DNA of 64,000 nt from Bacteroidaceae bacterium (lineage in GTDB: Bacteria; Bacteroidota; Bacteroidia; Bacteroidales; Bacteroidaceae): assembly GCA_017428785.1 (NCBI GenBank), contig JAFRQD010000046.1, forward strand, positions 1-64,000, read 5' to 3'. The notes below the pieces were generated by a model. It worked only from the letters and a program-made list of their open reading frames with translations, did not search any database and was not told the DNA's origin. This document shows, in pieces, positions 34,645 to 42,656 of this stretch (positions within the stretch are counted from its first letter, which is position 1; each line of letters begins with the position of its first letter). A program made the position numbers and the translations under genes.

Positions 34645-35561
34645 TGGAACGGACATGTTACTATAAGGTCGGCGGACATTCGCTGGCCATCACCTTTGTT
34701 GATGAGGGAAACGACGAAAGGCTCATCCCTTCGTTTGCACCATTCCGACTGGAAGAGAAGCCGGATGAAGTGGTCTTCTCAATGATGGTTGACGACCATC
34801 TCGATTGGGAAGAAGATGGCGAAGAGGTAGGTGTGTTCGATTGCGGGGGCTGCGACCACGGCGTTTACCGTTTGTCCAATGGCGGCTACGGGTATTCTGT
34901 CCACGACATCAGGAATGTCCTTTGCAGCCGGATGCGCACCAATGCCGACTTTTCTGTCTGCCAGGTCTCGCTTTTCGGAGAGACATGGGTGCAGCGGAAC
35001 TATGGCTTGAACAATGCGCTGATGATGGCTTACGCTTTCTCGACAGCTTGCATGGGGACGATGCTGATGCATGCCTCCGTGATTCGCCATGAGGGAAAGG
35101 GCTATCTCATGACCGCTCCCAGCGGCACTGGCAAAAGTACACACACGCGTCTTTGGTACGACAACATCCCTGGTTGCGACCTCATGAACGACGACAATCC
35201 TGTGGTTCGCGTCATCAACGGGCAAGCCATCGTGTATGGCAGTCCCTGGAGCGGCAAGACAGCGTGCTATCGCAACATCGAGGCTCCCGTGGGCGGCCTT
35301 GTCCGCATCCAGCAAAGGCCGGAGAACACGATTCGCAAATACAGCACCATCGAGGCTTTCTGCAACCTGCTCCCTGCCATGAGCAATATGAAGTGGGACG
35401 AGCGCGTCTATAAAGGTGTGTGCGACGGCATCAGCGAGCTCATCCGCATAGTTGGTATGTACGAGTTGGGCTGCCTCCCAAATGCGGAAGCTGCAATCCT
35501 TTGCCACGATACGATTACGGGAGAAGGCTCCTCCCATGCTCCCTTAAAGGAGAAACTCTAA
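34641..35561 (+). CDS. HPr kinase-like serine/threonine kinase
   Basis: A 306-residue protein of the HprK-like family found beside PqqD proteins. The nucleotide-binding half starts near residue 140 with LMHASVI, then Walker A APSGTGKST at 159-167, CDLMNDDNPVV (acidic metal-binding motif near 180-190) and PWSGKTACYRN near 205. It lacks the HPr-specific N-terminal domain; instead residues 1-135 form a separate domain with a CGGC (68-71). Lasso-peptide-related and other peptide-maturation loci carry such kinases, so a peptide or small protein may be the substrate rather than HPr (inference). It overlaps the preceding gene by four bases and is six bases from the next. Confidence 0.8.
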   Translation: MMERTCYYKVGGHSLAITFVDEGNDERLIPSFAPFRLEEKPDEVVFSMMVDDHLDWEEDGEEVGVFDCGGCDHGVYRLSNGGYGYSVHDIRNVLCSRMRTNADFSVCQVSLFGETWVQRNYGLNNALMMAYAFSTACMGTMLMHASVIRHEGKGYLMTAPSGTGKSTHTRLWYDNIPGCDLMNDDNPVVRVINGQAIVYGSPWSGKTACYRNIEAPVGGLVRIQQRPENTIRKYSTIEAFCNLLPAMSNMKWDERVYKGVCDGISELIRIVGMYELGCLPNAEAAILCHDTITGEGSSHAPLKEKL

Positions 35562-35567
35562 GTTAAT

Positions 35568-36104
35568 ATGAGCTCACTTAAATCGATAATAAAGCGGCTG
35601 ACAAGCATCCTGATGACTCCTGTCAGAAGGCGTTATCGGAAGCGCAATGGAGTGGCTTCGGGCCAGGTTCGCAAGGAACTGCCTAACGATGCATGGCTGG
35701 GGGAAGTCTCGCAGATGCTGAAAGAGGACAAACCATATGCCATCTTCGTCAAGGGCTACAGCATGCGCCCCTTTATCGAGCACACCCGCGACAGGGTTTT
35801 CCTCGAGAAACGCGACAGCTATAATGTGGGCGATGCAGTCCTGGCACAGATAGCTCCAGGGCATTATGTGCTTCATCGCATCATCGAGAAGAGTGGCGAC
35901 AATCTTGTCCTGCAAGGCGACGGCAATGTGAAAGGTGTGGAGCGATGCCTGGAGCAGGATGTGTGCGGAGTTGTGACACAGTATATTCGTCCGAACCGCA
36001 TCATTCCAGCCGACGACCCAAAGCTTGTCCGTCGCATCATATTGTGGCGAAAACTGAGGCCGATAAGGAAGTATTTACTTTTTATTTATAACGCAATAAG
36101 ATGA
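35568..36104 (+). CDS. S24/S26-family peptidase-like protein
   Basis: A 178-residue protein with the signal-peptidase-like fold: FVKGYSMRPFI at residues 60-70 holds the nucleophile (Ser65 of GYSM), RDRVFLEKRDSYNVGDAVLAQ follows, then YVLHRIIE (100-107) and LQGDGN (115-120). The usual catalytic lysine of bacterial type I signal peptidases is not obvious; a His-Arg stands there, as in archaeal/ER-type enzymes. There is no clear N-terminal membrane helix, and the start is a basic stretch, so it may act in the cytoplasm, unlike leader peptidase. It overlaps the PqqD gene by four bases (ATGA). Confidence 0.8.
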   Translation: MSSLKSIIKRLTSILMTPVRRRYRKRNGVASGQVRKELPNDAWLGEVSQMLKEDKPYAIFVKGYSMRPFIEHTRDRVFLEKRDSYNVGDAVLAQIAPGHYVLHRIIEKSGDNLVLQGDGNVKGVERCLEQDVCGVVTQYIRPNRIIPADDPKLVRRIILWRKLRPIRKYLLFIYNAIR

Positions 36105-36370
36105 AGATTAAGAAAGGATTTGAGCTCCGCCAGGTTTGTGGCGAGAACATTATTGTGGCTTATGGCATCGCGAACATCGACTTCAACAAGGTCATCAGCC
36201 TGAACGAATCGGCAACCTTCCTTTGGAAGAACATCATCGATAAGGACTTCACAGCCGATACGATGGCTTCCCTGCTTTGCAAGGAGTATGAGGTGGATGC
36301 CGAAACAGCCAAGAAGGATGCGCAGGCACTCCTCGATGAATGGACAAAAGTGGGTCTGGTGGAAGATTGA
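36101..36370 (+). CDS. PqqD-family peptide chaperone
   Basis: An 89-residue PqqD-type RiPP recognition element: the family pattern GFELRQVCGENIIVAYG, then INESATFLW-like SLNESATFLWKNI, and a winged-helix end AQALLDEWTKVGLVE. Such proteins present leader peptides to modifying enzymes. It is the last gene of a four-gene operon with an exported protein, an HprK-like kinase and an S24/S26 peptidase. No precursor peptide or radical SAM gene is adjacent; a radical SAM gene is at 63674 and a short DLWDEEW peptide gene at 10960, both far away. Therefore the peptide partner is unknown. Confidence 0.85.
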   Translation: MKIKKGFELRQVCGENIIVAYGIANIDFNKVISLNESATFLWKNIIDKDFTADTMASLLCKEYEVDAETAKKDAQALLDEWTKVGLVED

Positions 36371-36469
36371 AAATGAAAGGTTGAAAAAATTAAAAGGTTA
36401 AAGAGTTAAAGAGTTTATAAGAATATGTTTTGCCTTTTCAACTTTTCAATTTTTAACCTTTTGCAGGAC

Positions 36470-38353
36470 ATGGGCGACACTTTGCGGTTGCCTGTCACTT
36501 TCGTCATCATCGAGTTCATAGGCACTTTCGCCTTTGCCATCTCGGGTGTCCGGCTGTCCTCGACCAAGCAGTTCGACATCTTCGGCGCTTGGATTGTGGG
36601 TATGGCCACAGCCATAGGGGGTGGGACGATTCGCGACCTCATGCTTGGTGTCAACCCCTTTTGGATGACCAACGGCAGCTACTTTGTCTGCTGTGCCCTT
36701 GCTGTGCTGGCAGTAGGCATGTTCGGCAAGTATATCATCCACCACAACTACACATGGTTCATCTTCGACACCATCGGTCTTGCCCTCTTCAATGTAGTAG
36801 GTCTCGAGAAAGCGCTCACCTTCGGTCATCCCTATTGGGTGGCCATCACTATGGGAGCGGTGACAGGAGCAGGAGGCGGCATCATTCGTGATGTCCTGAT
36901 GAACGATGTTCCGCTCATCTTCAGGAGCGAGATCTATGCCCTTGCCTGTGTGGCAGGAGGACTGGCTTATGTTACCTGCATAGAGCTCGGATTGAGCGTG
37001 GAAATCAGCGCCTTGCTGAGTGCTTTCAGCGTCATCCTGATTCGCATCCTGGCTGTCAAATATCATTGGCAACTGCCTGTCCTGAAAGGGGAGAGCAAGC
37101 CCGATAACAACGAAAGCAGCATCCTCCGCATCCTCGTTCTTCTGTTGACCATTGTCAGTTGTCCGTTGTCTTCAAAAGCCCAGGTTCAGCAAGTCTTCAA
37201 CAGCAACATCAAGACACTCACCCTCACTGTTGACGACGACCCGACGCTGCCGCCTTTCCTGCAATTGAGAGGCCGTCAGAGCCTCAGCATAGAGTGGGAC
37301 GAGATGAGCCACGACTATAAACGCTATCGCTACCACATCGACCATTGTAACTGGGATTGGCAGCCCACCGACGACATCTTCGAGAGCGACTTTCTGGAAG
37401 GCTTGAACGACCAGCTCATCGAGGACTATGAGAAGAGCTTCAACACCACTCAAATCTATACCCACTATCGGCTCCGCATTCCCAGCAAGGAGGTCCGCCT
37501 TCGCCTGAGCGGCAACTATCGCGTCCAAATCTATGAGGAGAACGAAAAGGATGAGCCCGTCCTCGAGGCCCGCTTCTGTATCTATGAAAGAGAGATGGGC
37601 ATCGTGGCCCAACTGAGCAGCAACACCGATGTGGATTTCAACAGCAGCCACCATCAGATGACGCTCTCCATCGGCTACGGCAGCCTCCAGGTCTATGACC
37701 CTCAGCGAGAGTTGAAGGTCATCGTCATGCAGAATCGTCGTTGGGAGAGCAGAGTGGAAAACCTCGTTCCCAACATCCTCAAGGCCAACGGCATAGAGTT
37801 CACACACAACCGCAACCTCATCTTCCCTGCCGGCAACGAGTATCATCGTTTCGAAATCCTCGATGTGCACAGAACTAATGCAGGAGTGGACCGCATCGAC
37901 TGGTTCGAGCCATACTATCATGCCACACTCTTCGCCGCTCAAATCGACCACTCATATACCTATTTCGAGGACCAGAACGGAGTCTATGTGGTCAGGAGTT
38001 CGGACAATTATGATGATTGGACAACAGCAGAATATGTGGTCGTACACTTCTTCCTGCAGACCCCCAGGCTGGAGGGCGGCGATGTGTATGTGAGCGGTTG
38101 GTGGGCAGGGCAGACCTTCAATCCCGACTGCAAGATGGAATACGACGAAGTCCATAAGCAGTATCATGCAGCCATCCTCCTGAAGCAAGGCTACTACAGC
38201 TACGAGTTCATCCAGAAGGATGGGCTGACACGAAGGACAATGGGCAGTTTCTTCGAGACCGAGAACGAATACGAAGTCCTGGTCTATTACCGCCAGCAAG
38301 GTTCCCGCTACGACCGCCTCGCAGGCTTCAACATCATGCACAATGCAAGATGA
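36470..38353 (+). CDS. fusion: TRIC-type cation channel plus type IX secretion plug (DUF5103)
   Basis: One open frame joins two normally separate proteins. Residues 1-200 are a TRIC/UPF0126 (YadS-like) channel with seven helices and the two glycine motifs GGGTIRDL (51-57) and GAGGGIIRDVL (133-143). A hydrophilic linker (205-217) leads to residues 218-238, which look like a cleavable signal peptide (ILRILVLLLTIVSCPLSSKAQ). Residues 240-627 are DUF5103, the type IX secretion plug protein domain, including HCNWDWQPTDD, SGNYRVQIYEE and VSGWWAGQ. The first ATG after the octamer repeat (36470) gives a complete channel; the longer ORF upstream reads through that repeat. No stop or frameshift separates the halves. 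Confidence 0.85.
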   Translation: MGDTLRLPVTFVIIEFIGTFAFAISGVRLSSTKQFDIFGAWIVGMATAIGGGTIRDLMLGVNPFWMTNGSYFVCCALAVLAVGMFGKYIIHHNYTWFIFDTIGLALFNVVGLEKALTFGHPYWVAITMGAVTGAGGGIIRDVLMNDVPLIFRSEIYALACVAGGLAYVTCIELGLSVEISALLSAFSVILIRILAVKYHWQLPVLKGESKPDNNESSILRILVLLLTIVSCPLSSKAQVQQVFNSNIKTLTLTVDDDPTLPPFLQLRGRQSLSIEWDEMSHDYKRYRYHIDHCNWDWQPTDDIFESDFLEGLNDQLIEDYEKSFNTTQIYTHYRLRIPSKEVRLRLSGNYRVQIYEENEKDEPVLEARFCIYEREMGIVAQLSSNTDVDFNSSHHQMTLSIGYGSLQVYDPQRELKVIVMQNRRWESRVENLVPNILKANGIEFTHNRNLIFPAGNEYHRFEILDVHRTNAGVDRIDWFEPYYHATLFAAQIDHSYTYFEDQNGVYVVRSSDNYDDWTTAEYVVVHFFLQTPRLEGGDVYVSGWWAGQTFNPDCKMEYDEVHKQYHAAILLKQGYYSYEFIQKDGLTRRTMGSFFETENEYEVLVYYRQQGSRYDRLAGFNIMHNAR

Positions 38354-38392
38354 CGAATAATTGCAGTCCGAGGAATTCAGCTCAAAGGGGCA

Positions 38393-38443
38393 GAAATCCT
38401 CAAATCCTCAAATCCTTAAATCCTTAAATCCTAAAATCCTTAA
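38393..38443 (+). repeat. AAATCCTY octamer repeat abutting the ampG start
   Basis: About six and a half copies of AAATCCT(T/C) run directly into the ATG at 38444. The repeat occupies the place of the ribosome binding site, so its copy number could change expression of ampG. Confidence 0.75.
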
Positions 38444-39757
38444 ATGAATAAGCCTCTTTCGTGGATTCCGACGCTCTATCTTGGAGAGTCGTTGCCCTTT
38501 GCAGCAGTGATGCTGATGTCGCTTGTCCTTTATCAGGAGATGGGCTTGACAGACACGCAGATTACGCTTTATACAGGTTGGCTCGGGCTGCCCTGGGTGA
38601 TAAAGCCCCTTTGGAGCCCTATCGTGGACGGCATCAAGACAAAGCGCTGGTGGATTCTTGCCATGCAGTTGCTCATCGGCGCATCGCTCGCTTTGCTTGC
38701 CTTCACCCTGCCCACCGCTTTTTGGCTGCAATGCTCGCTTGCACTCTTCATGCTGATTGCCTTCAGCAGTGCCACTCACGACATCTGTGCCGACGGCTTC
38801 TACATCCTCGGCCTCACGAATAAAGACCAGGAACTCTATGTCGGCCTCCGCAACACCTTCTATCGCATAGGAATGGTGCTGGGGCAGGGCGGACTGGTCA
38901 TGCTGGCCGGCCTTTTGCAGAAGAGCGAGATGAGCATTCCATTGTCGTGGAGCATCACCTTCCTCGCCGTTGCCGGCCTGATGCTGATGCTGGCGGCATA
39001 TCATTGGAAAGCATTGCCGAACCCCGAGGGGAAAGTGAAAAGTGAAAAGTTAAAAACGAAAAGTGATAGTAACTTGGCGAGCGATAGTAGCTCTGAGTCT
39101 TCATCCAGCAGTCTTCACTCTTCAGTTATAGAAGACTTCAAGGCAACTTTCAGAGTCTTCTTCACCAAGCCGCACCTCATCACGGCTCTGCTCTTCATCC
39201 TGCTTTTCCGCTTGCCAGAGGGACTGCTGACGAAGATTGTGCCCCTCTTCCTGAAGCGCACGATTGCTGAGGGCGGACTGGCGCTGACGGATGTTCAGTA
39301 CGGCTTTGTCTATGGCACTCTGGGAGTCATCGGACTGCTTGGCGGCGGCATCGTAGGCGGTTGGCTCGTCTCGAAGTTCGGCTTGAAGAAGATGCTTTGG
39401 CCGCTCGTGCTTTGCATCACCTTGCCCGACATCGTATATGTCTATCTGAGCCTTGTCCAGTCGCAAAGCCTGCCCCTCATAGCCACCTGCGTCTTCATCG
39501 AGCAAGTGGGCTACGGACTTGGCTTCACAGCCTACACCCTCTACCTCGTCAGTTTCTCTCATGGCGAGCGAAGCACCTCAGTCTTCTCCTTCTGCACCGC
39601 CTTCCAGTACCTCGGCGGCGTGATGCTGCCAGGCATGGTGAGCGGCTGGATGTCCGACCAGATGGGCTACCAGCAGTTCTTCATCGCCGTGATGGGCTTC
39701 TGCCTCGTCACCTTCGCGGTGACGGCCTTAGTCCGCCTTCCTAAAGAAGATAATTAA
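38444..39757 (+). CDS. ampG: AmpG-family muropeptide permease (MFS)
   Basis: A 437-residue major facilitator protein with twelve predicted helices. The first helix region LYLGESLPFAAVMLM and GLPWVIKPLWSPIVDG near residue 48 are AmpG/acetyl-CoA transporter signatures; SSATHDICADGFYIL follows in helix 4. AmpG imports anhydro-muropeptides for cell-wall recycling. The central cytoplasmic loop (about 195-225) contains a Lys/Ser-rich stretch derived from a GAAAAGT octamer repeat, absent from typical homologues. The DUF1460 amidase-like gene follows 20 bases later, which supports a role in peptidoglycan recycling. Confidence 0.85.
   Translation: MNKPLSWIPTLYLGESLPFAAVMLMSLVLYQEMGLTDTQITLYTGWLGLPWVIKPLWSPIVDGIKTKRWWILAMQLLIGASLALLAFTLPTAFWLQCSLALFMLIAFSSATHDICADGFYILGLTNKDQELYVGLRNTFYRIGMVLGQGGLVMLAGLLQKSEMSIPLSWSITFLAVAGLMLMLAAYHWKALPNPEGKVKSEKLKTKSDSNLASDSSSESSSSSLHSSVIEDFKATFRVFFTKPHLITALLFILLFRLPEGLLTKIVPLFLKRTIAEGGLALTDVQYGFVYGTLGVIGLLGGGIVGGWLVSKFGLKKMLWPLVLCITLPDIVYVYLSLVQSQSLPLIATCVFIEQVGYGLGFTAYTLYLVSFSHGERSTSVFSFCTAFQYLGGVMLPGMVSGWMSDQMGYQQFFIAVMGFCLVTFAVTALVRLPKEDN
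39028..39065 (+). repeat. in-frame GTGAAAAG-type repeat inside ampG
   Basis: Copies of GTGAAAAG/GTTAAAAA/CGAAAAGTG encode the KVKSEKLKTKSD part of the central loop of AmpG. This is the same class of octamer repeat that lies between genes elsewhere in the window. Confidence 0.6.
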
Positions 39758-39777
39758 AATAAGAAAAAAAAATAGAA

Positions 39778-40635
39778 ATGAAGACAATAATCTCTGTTAT
39801 CCTTTCTCTAATCCCCATACTGCCAGTCTTTGCTGAAGAGCAAGTCTCTTACACCAAAGATGACAGCCTGCGCGTTGTCGAACTGTTGGAGAAGGGTTCA
39901 AAAGCCCCTGCAAACGAAGTGCTTACATTGTTTTATGCGAAGCAACTGATGAACCTTCCTTATGTGGCTCACACGCTCGAGATCAAGGACAAGGAAGAGC
40001 ATCTCGCCATCAACCTGCAGAGCCTCGACTGCACCACATTGGTCGAGAACTGTTGCGCCCTTGCCCTCACCACCTCTCACGGCAGCAAGAGTTGGAAGGA
40101 CTACCTCGCCTGGCTGCAAAAGTTGCGTTATGACAATGGCAAGATAGACGGCTACAAGAGTCGCAACCACTACTTCAGCCAGTGGATTCAGTCGGGCACG
40201 CGGCTCGGACTGGTCAAGGAAATCGTGCCCGACAAGCGCATCTCCGTGCCGATGAAACTCAGCCTGACCTATATGAGCGAGCATCCCGACTCCTATCCAT
40301 TGCTCAAGGTCAGCATGGAAGAGCGCAGGCTCATAGCCGAGATGGAGAAGCGCGTCTCCGGAGCCACCGTCCGATACATCCCGAAGGAACGGGTAGGGGA
40401 CAGCAGGAAGGCACTTGGCGACATCAGAGACGGTGATATCCTGGCACTCACCACCAACAGGAAAGGCCTCGATGTCAGTCATGTCGGCTTCGCAGTCTGG
40501 GGCAAGGACGGCAAACTGCACCTGCTCAATGCCAGCAGCATCCACAAGAAAGTCGTGCTCGAACCCATGACACTCTACCAGTACATGCAGAAACACCCTG
40601 TGCAGACAGGCATCCGTGTCATAAGACTGCAATAG
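39778..40635 (+). CDS. exported DUF1460 amidase-like protein
   Basis: A 285-residue exported protein (signal peptide 1-19, VFAEE) of the DUF1460 family, which has an NlpC/P60-like fold and includes N-acetylmuramoyl-L-alanine amidase-like enzymes. The catalytic cysteine is expected in LDCTTLVEN (near residue 83) and the histidine in DVSHVGFAVW (near 237); NASSIHKKV follows. With AmpG directly upstream it probably trims wall peptides in the periplasm before uptake (inference from context and family). Confidence 0.82.
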   Translation: MKTIISVILSLIPILPVFAEEQVSYTKDDSLRVVELLEKGSKAPANEVLTLFYAKQLMNLPYVAHTLEIKDKEEHLAINLQSLDCTTLVENCCALALTTSHGSKSWKDYLAWLQKLRYDNGKIDGYKSRNHYFSQWIQSGTRLGLVKEIVPDKRISVPMKLSLTYMSEHPDSYPLLKVSMEERRLIAEMEKRVSGATVRYIPKERVGDSRKALGDIRDGDILALTTNRKGLDVSHVGFAVWGKDGKLHLLNASSIHKKVVLEPMTLYQYMQKHPVQTGIRVIRLQ

Positions 40636-40688
40636 GCTGATTATCAGGCAATCATGTCCCGAGTGCAAACTCCAGTTGCCACATGTCC

Positions 40689-40775
40689 AAACGCCGGCTG
40701 CGGGGATTGCCAACGCCGCACGCGGAAATGGTCAACGCCGCACGCGGAAATTGCCAACGCCGCACGCGGCGTTTT
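40689..40775. repeat. GC palindrome array E (four units)
   Basis: AAACGCC/GGCGTTT ends enclose one CCGGCTGCGG and three CCGCACGCGG units. It lies between the same-strand DUF1460 and phosphopantetheinyl transferase genes and is followed by CAGACCCC, a flank shared with arrays A and F. Confidence 0.85.
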
Positions 40776-40818
40776 CAGACCCCCTGCACGGTGCTCGATA
40801 ACAACACTTAAGTGACCT

Positions 40819-41412
40819 ATGAAAACCATACTTTGCATCAATGACCATATCGCGGAGATGAGCGACGAGCAGACTGGGAAACTCATCGATTCTCTGCCTG
40901 GTTGGCGACGCGAGATTGCCTTGCGATACAAGCATCTGCAGGGTAGGAGGGAGTGTGCGGTCGGCTATGTGGAGTTGCTCAGGGGGCTTCGTGTGCGCTT
41001 CGGCATAAATGGCTTTCCGTCATTCACTTACAACGAGCACGGGAAACCTTTCCTTCAGGAATATCCCGACCTGTTTTTCAGCATCAGTCATTGCAAGGAA
41101 GCTGCCGGTTGCCTGGTCGCCGATTGCCCCTGCGGGCTCGATGTGGAGTGCATTCGAAAGGCCAAGCCCGACCTCGTGCGCCACACCATGAGCCCGGATG
41201 AAACGGAGCGCATCTTCTCCAATCCCTTTCCCGATATCGCCTTCTCTCACCTGTGGACACAGAAGGAGGCGGTGCTGAAACTCAAGGGTACCGGCATCAT
41301 CGACGACCTCCACTCGGTGCTCGAACCGGAAAAGCTGCAAGGACTGGAACTGCATACGGTCGAGAACCCCTGGCGCGGCTATGTCTATAGCATCGCAATT
41401 CAACATCAATAA
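40819..41412 (+). CDS. 4'-phosphopantetheinyl transferase superfamily protein
   Basis: A 197-residue Sfp-type enzyme that attaches phosphopantetheine to carrier proteins. Visible motifs are FFSISHC (P1-like, near 90), CGLDVECIRK with the magnesium-binding Asp and Glu, and SHLWTQKEAVLKLKGTGI (WxxKEA hallmark). The family normally has 210-240 residues, so this is a compact member. It is 19 bases upstream of the GH130 gene ATG. Array E sits just upstream; I see no clear -7 box, so it may be read from the ampG promoter. Confidence 0.85.
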   Translation: MKTILCINDHIAEMSDEQTGKLIDSLPGWRREIALRYKHLQGRRECAVGYVELLRGLRVRFGINGFPSFTYNEHGKPFLQEYPDLFFSISHCKEAAGCLVADCPCGLDVECIRKAKPDLVRHTMSPDETERIFSNPFPDIAFSHLWTQKEAVLKLKGTGIIDDLHSVLEPEKLQGLELHTVENPWRGYVYSIAIQHQ

Positions 41413-41431
41413 ATTCAAACTTCAAAATATT

Positions 41432-42580
41432 ATGCGACACTTACTGCTTCTGTTTGTTACCCTGTTTGCTTGCACGACAAATGGTCGGGCGCAGTTGCCA
41501 TCTTCAAACAAAGTTCCGAACAGCGAGAAGAGATGGGCTTGGCTGGGCTTCGAGCGGCCGGCGGGAGCAAACCCCATTGTGCGCCCCGACACGACAAGCC
41601 GCTTCTTCTGCCCTATGTGGAAGAGGGTGGCGCAATGGGAGAACAGCGAGACCTTCAACCCTGCTGCAACCCTCATCAATGGGGGCATTGCGCTGCTCTA
41701 TCGTGCTGAGGACAACATCGCCCAGGGCATCGGTTCGCGCACTTCCCGCATCGGCTATGCCTTCAGTCAGGACGGCATCCACTTCCAGCATCACGGCGCT
41801 CCTGTCCTCTTTCCCGGAGGCGACGACTGGGAGGAGTTCGATGTGCCAGGAGGCTGCGAAGACCCGCGTGTCTGCATGACAGAGGACGGCCTCTATGTGA
41901 TGACCTATACAAGTTGGAACCACAAACTGGCCCGGCTGAGCGTTGCCACAAGTCGCGACCTCGTGCATTGGACAAAGCATGGCCCCATCTTCTCCGACGA
42001 CCACAAGAGCCAGTTGAGCAAGGGCTTCACGAAGTCGGGCTCCATTGTGACGGAGATGAAGAAAGGCAGGCAAGTCATTGCACGCATCAAGGGCAAGTAT
42101 ATGATGTATTGGGGCGAGAACTTCGTCAACATCGCCACCAGCGACGACCTCATCCACTGGACGCCCATGCTGGCTTCGGACGGGCAGTTGCTTCATGTCA
42201 TGGACACGCGCAGAGGTTACTTCGACAGCCAACTTGTAGAGTGCGGCCCTCCGGCCATCAAGACTAAGCATGGCATCATGCTCTTCTACAACGGGAAGAA
42301 CAGGGGTGGGGACGATGGCGACCTGCGCTATGCCTCGGGGGCCTATTGTGCAGGGCAGGCGCTCTTCTCCCTGAAAGACCCGACGAAACTCCTGGACCGC
42401 CTGGACGAGCCTTACTTCTATCCGGAGGACGACTTCGAGAAGAGCGGACAGTATCCTTCGGGAACGGTCTTCACCGAGGGACTTGTGCCGTTTGAAGGCA
42501 AGTGGTATCTCTTCTACGGATGCGCCGATTCGTTCGTCGGAATGGCTGTTTACGACCCTGCAAAAGCAAAGAAACATTAA
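41432..42580 (+). CDS. exported GH130-family mannoside phosphorylase/mannosidase
   Basis: A 382-residue five-bladed propeller enzyme of glycoside hydrolase family 130. The ATG at 41432 opens a signal peptide (MRHLLLLFVTLFACTTNGRA, ending AQ); the frame upstream overlaps the transferase gene. Family motifs: NPAATLINGGIALLYRAEDN, SRIGYAFSQDGIHF, GGCEDPRVC (with the key acidic residue), GENFVNIATSDDLIHW and YFDSQLVECGPP. Cytosolic members are phosphorylases; exported Bacteroides members of subfamily GH130_3 act as beta-1,2-mannosidases, so hydrolysis is possible here (inference from the signal peptide). Confidence 0.85.
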   Translation: MRHLLLLFVTLFACTTNGRAQLPSSNKVPNSEKRWAWLGFERPAGANPIVRPDTTSRFFCPMWKRVAQWENSETFNPAATLINGGIALLYRAEDNIAQGIGSRTSRIGYAFSQDGIHFQHHGAPVLFPGGDDWEEFDVPGGCEDPRVCMTEDGLYVMTYTSWNHKLARLSVATSRDLVHWTKHGPIFSDDHKSQLSKGFTKSGSIVTEMKKGRQVIARIKGKYMMYWGENFVNIATSDDLIHWTPMLASDGQLLHVMDTRRGYFDSQLVECGPPAIKTKHGIMLFYNGKNRGGDDGDLRYASGAYCAGQALFSLKDPTKLLDRLDEPYFYPEDDFEKSGQYPSGTVFTEGLVPFEGKWYLFYGCADSFVGMAVYDPAKAKKH

Positions 42581-42615
42581 AAAAAGTGCTAAAGCACATT
42601 TTTTCTTCCCACTCT

Positions 42616-42647
42616 TTTGGCAGAGTACGCAAAAAATGGTATCTTTG
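42616..42647 (+). promoter_or_regulatory. bamD promoter, full consensus
   Basis: TTTG at 42616-42619, 20 bases, then TATCTTTGC at 42640-42648 or one base either side. Transcription should start within a few bases of the ATG at 42657, so the mRNA is nearly leaderless. Confidence 0.8.
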
Positions 42648-42656
42648 CGCCCTGAT

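Noticed and set aside
34641-36370. Lasso peptide gene cluster
   Set aside because: HprK-like kinase and PqqD fit, but no lasso cyclase, transglutaminase-like leader peptidase or precursor peptide is adjacent.
42483-42656. Extended bamD reading frame
   Set aside because: It overlaps the end of the GH130 gene and contains the promoter boxes of bamD; the lipoprotein signal starts at 42657.
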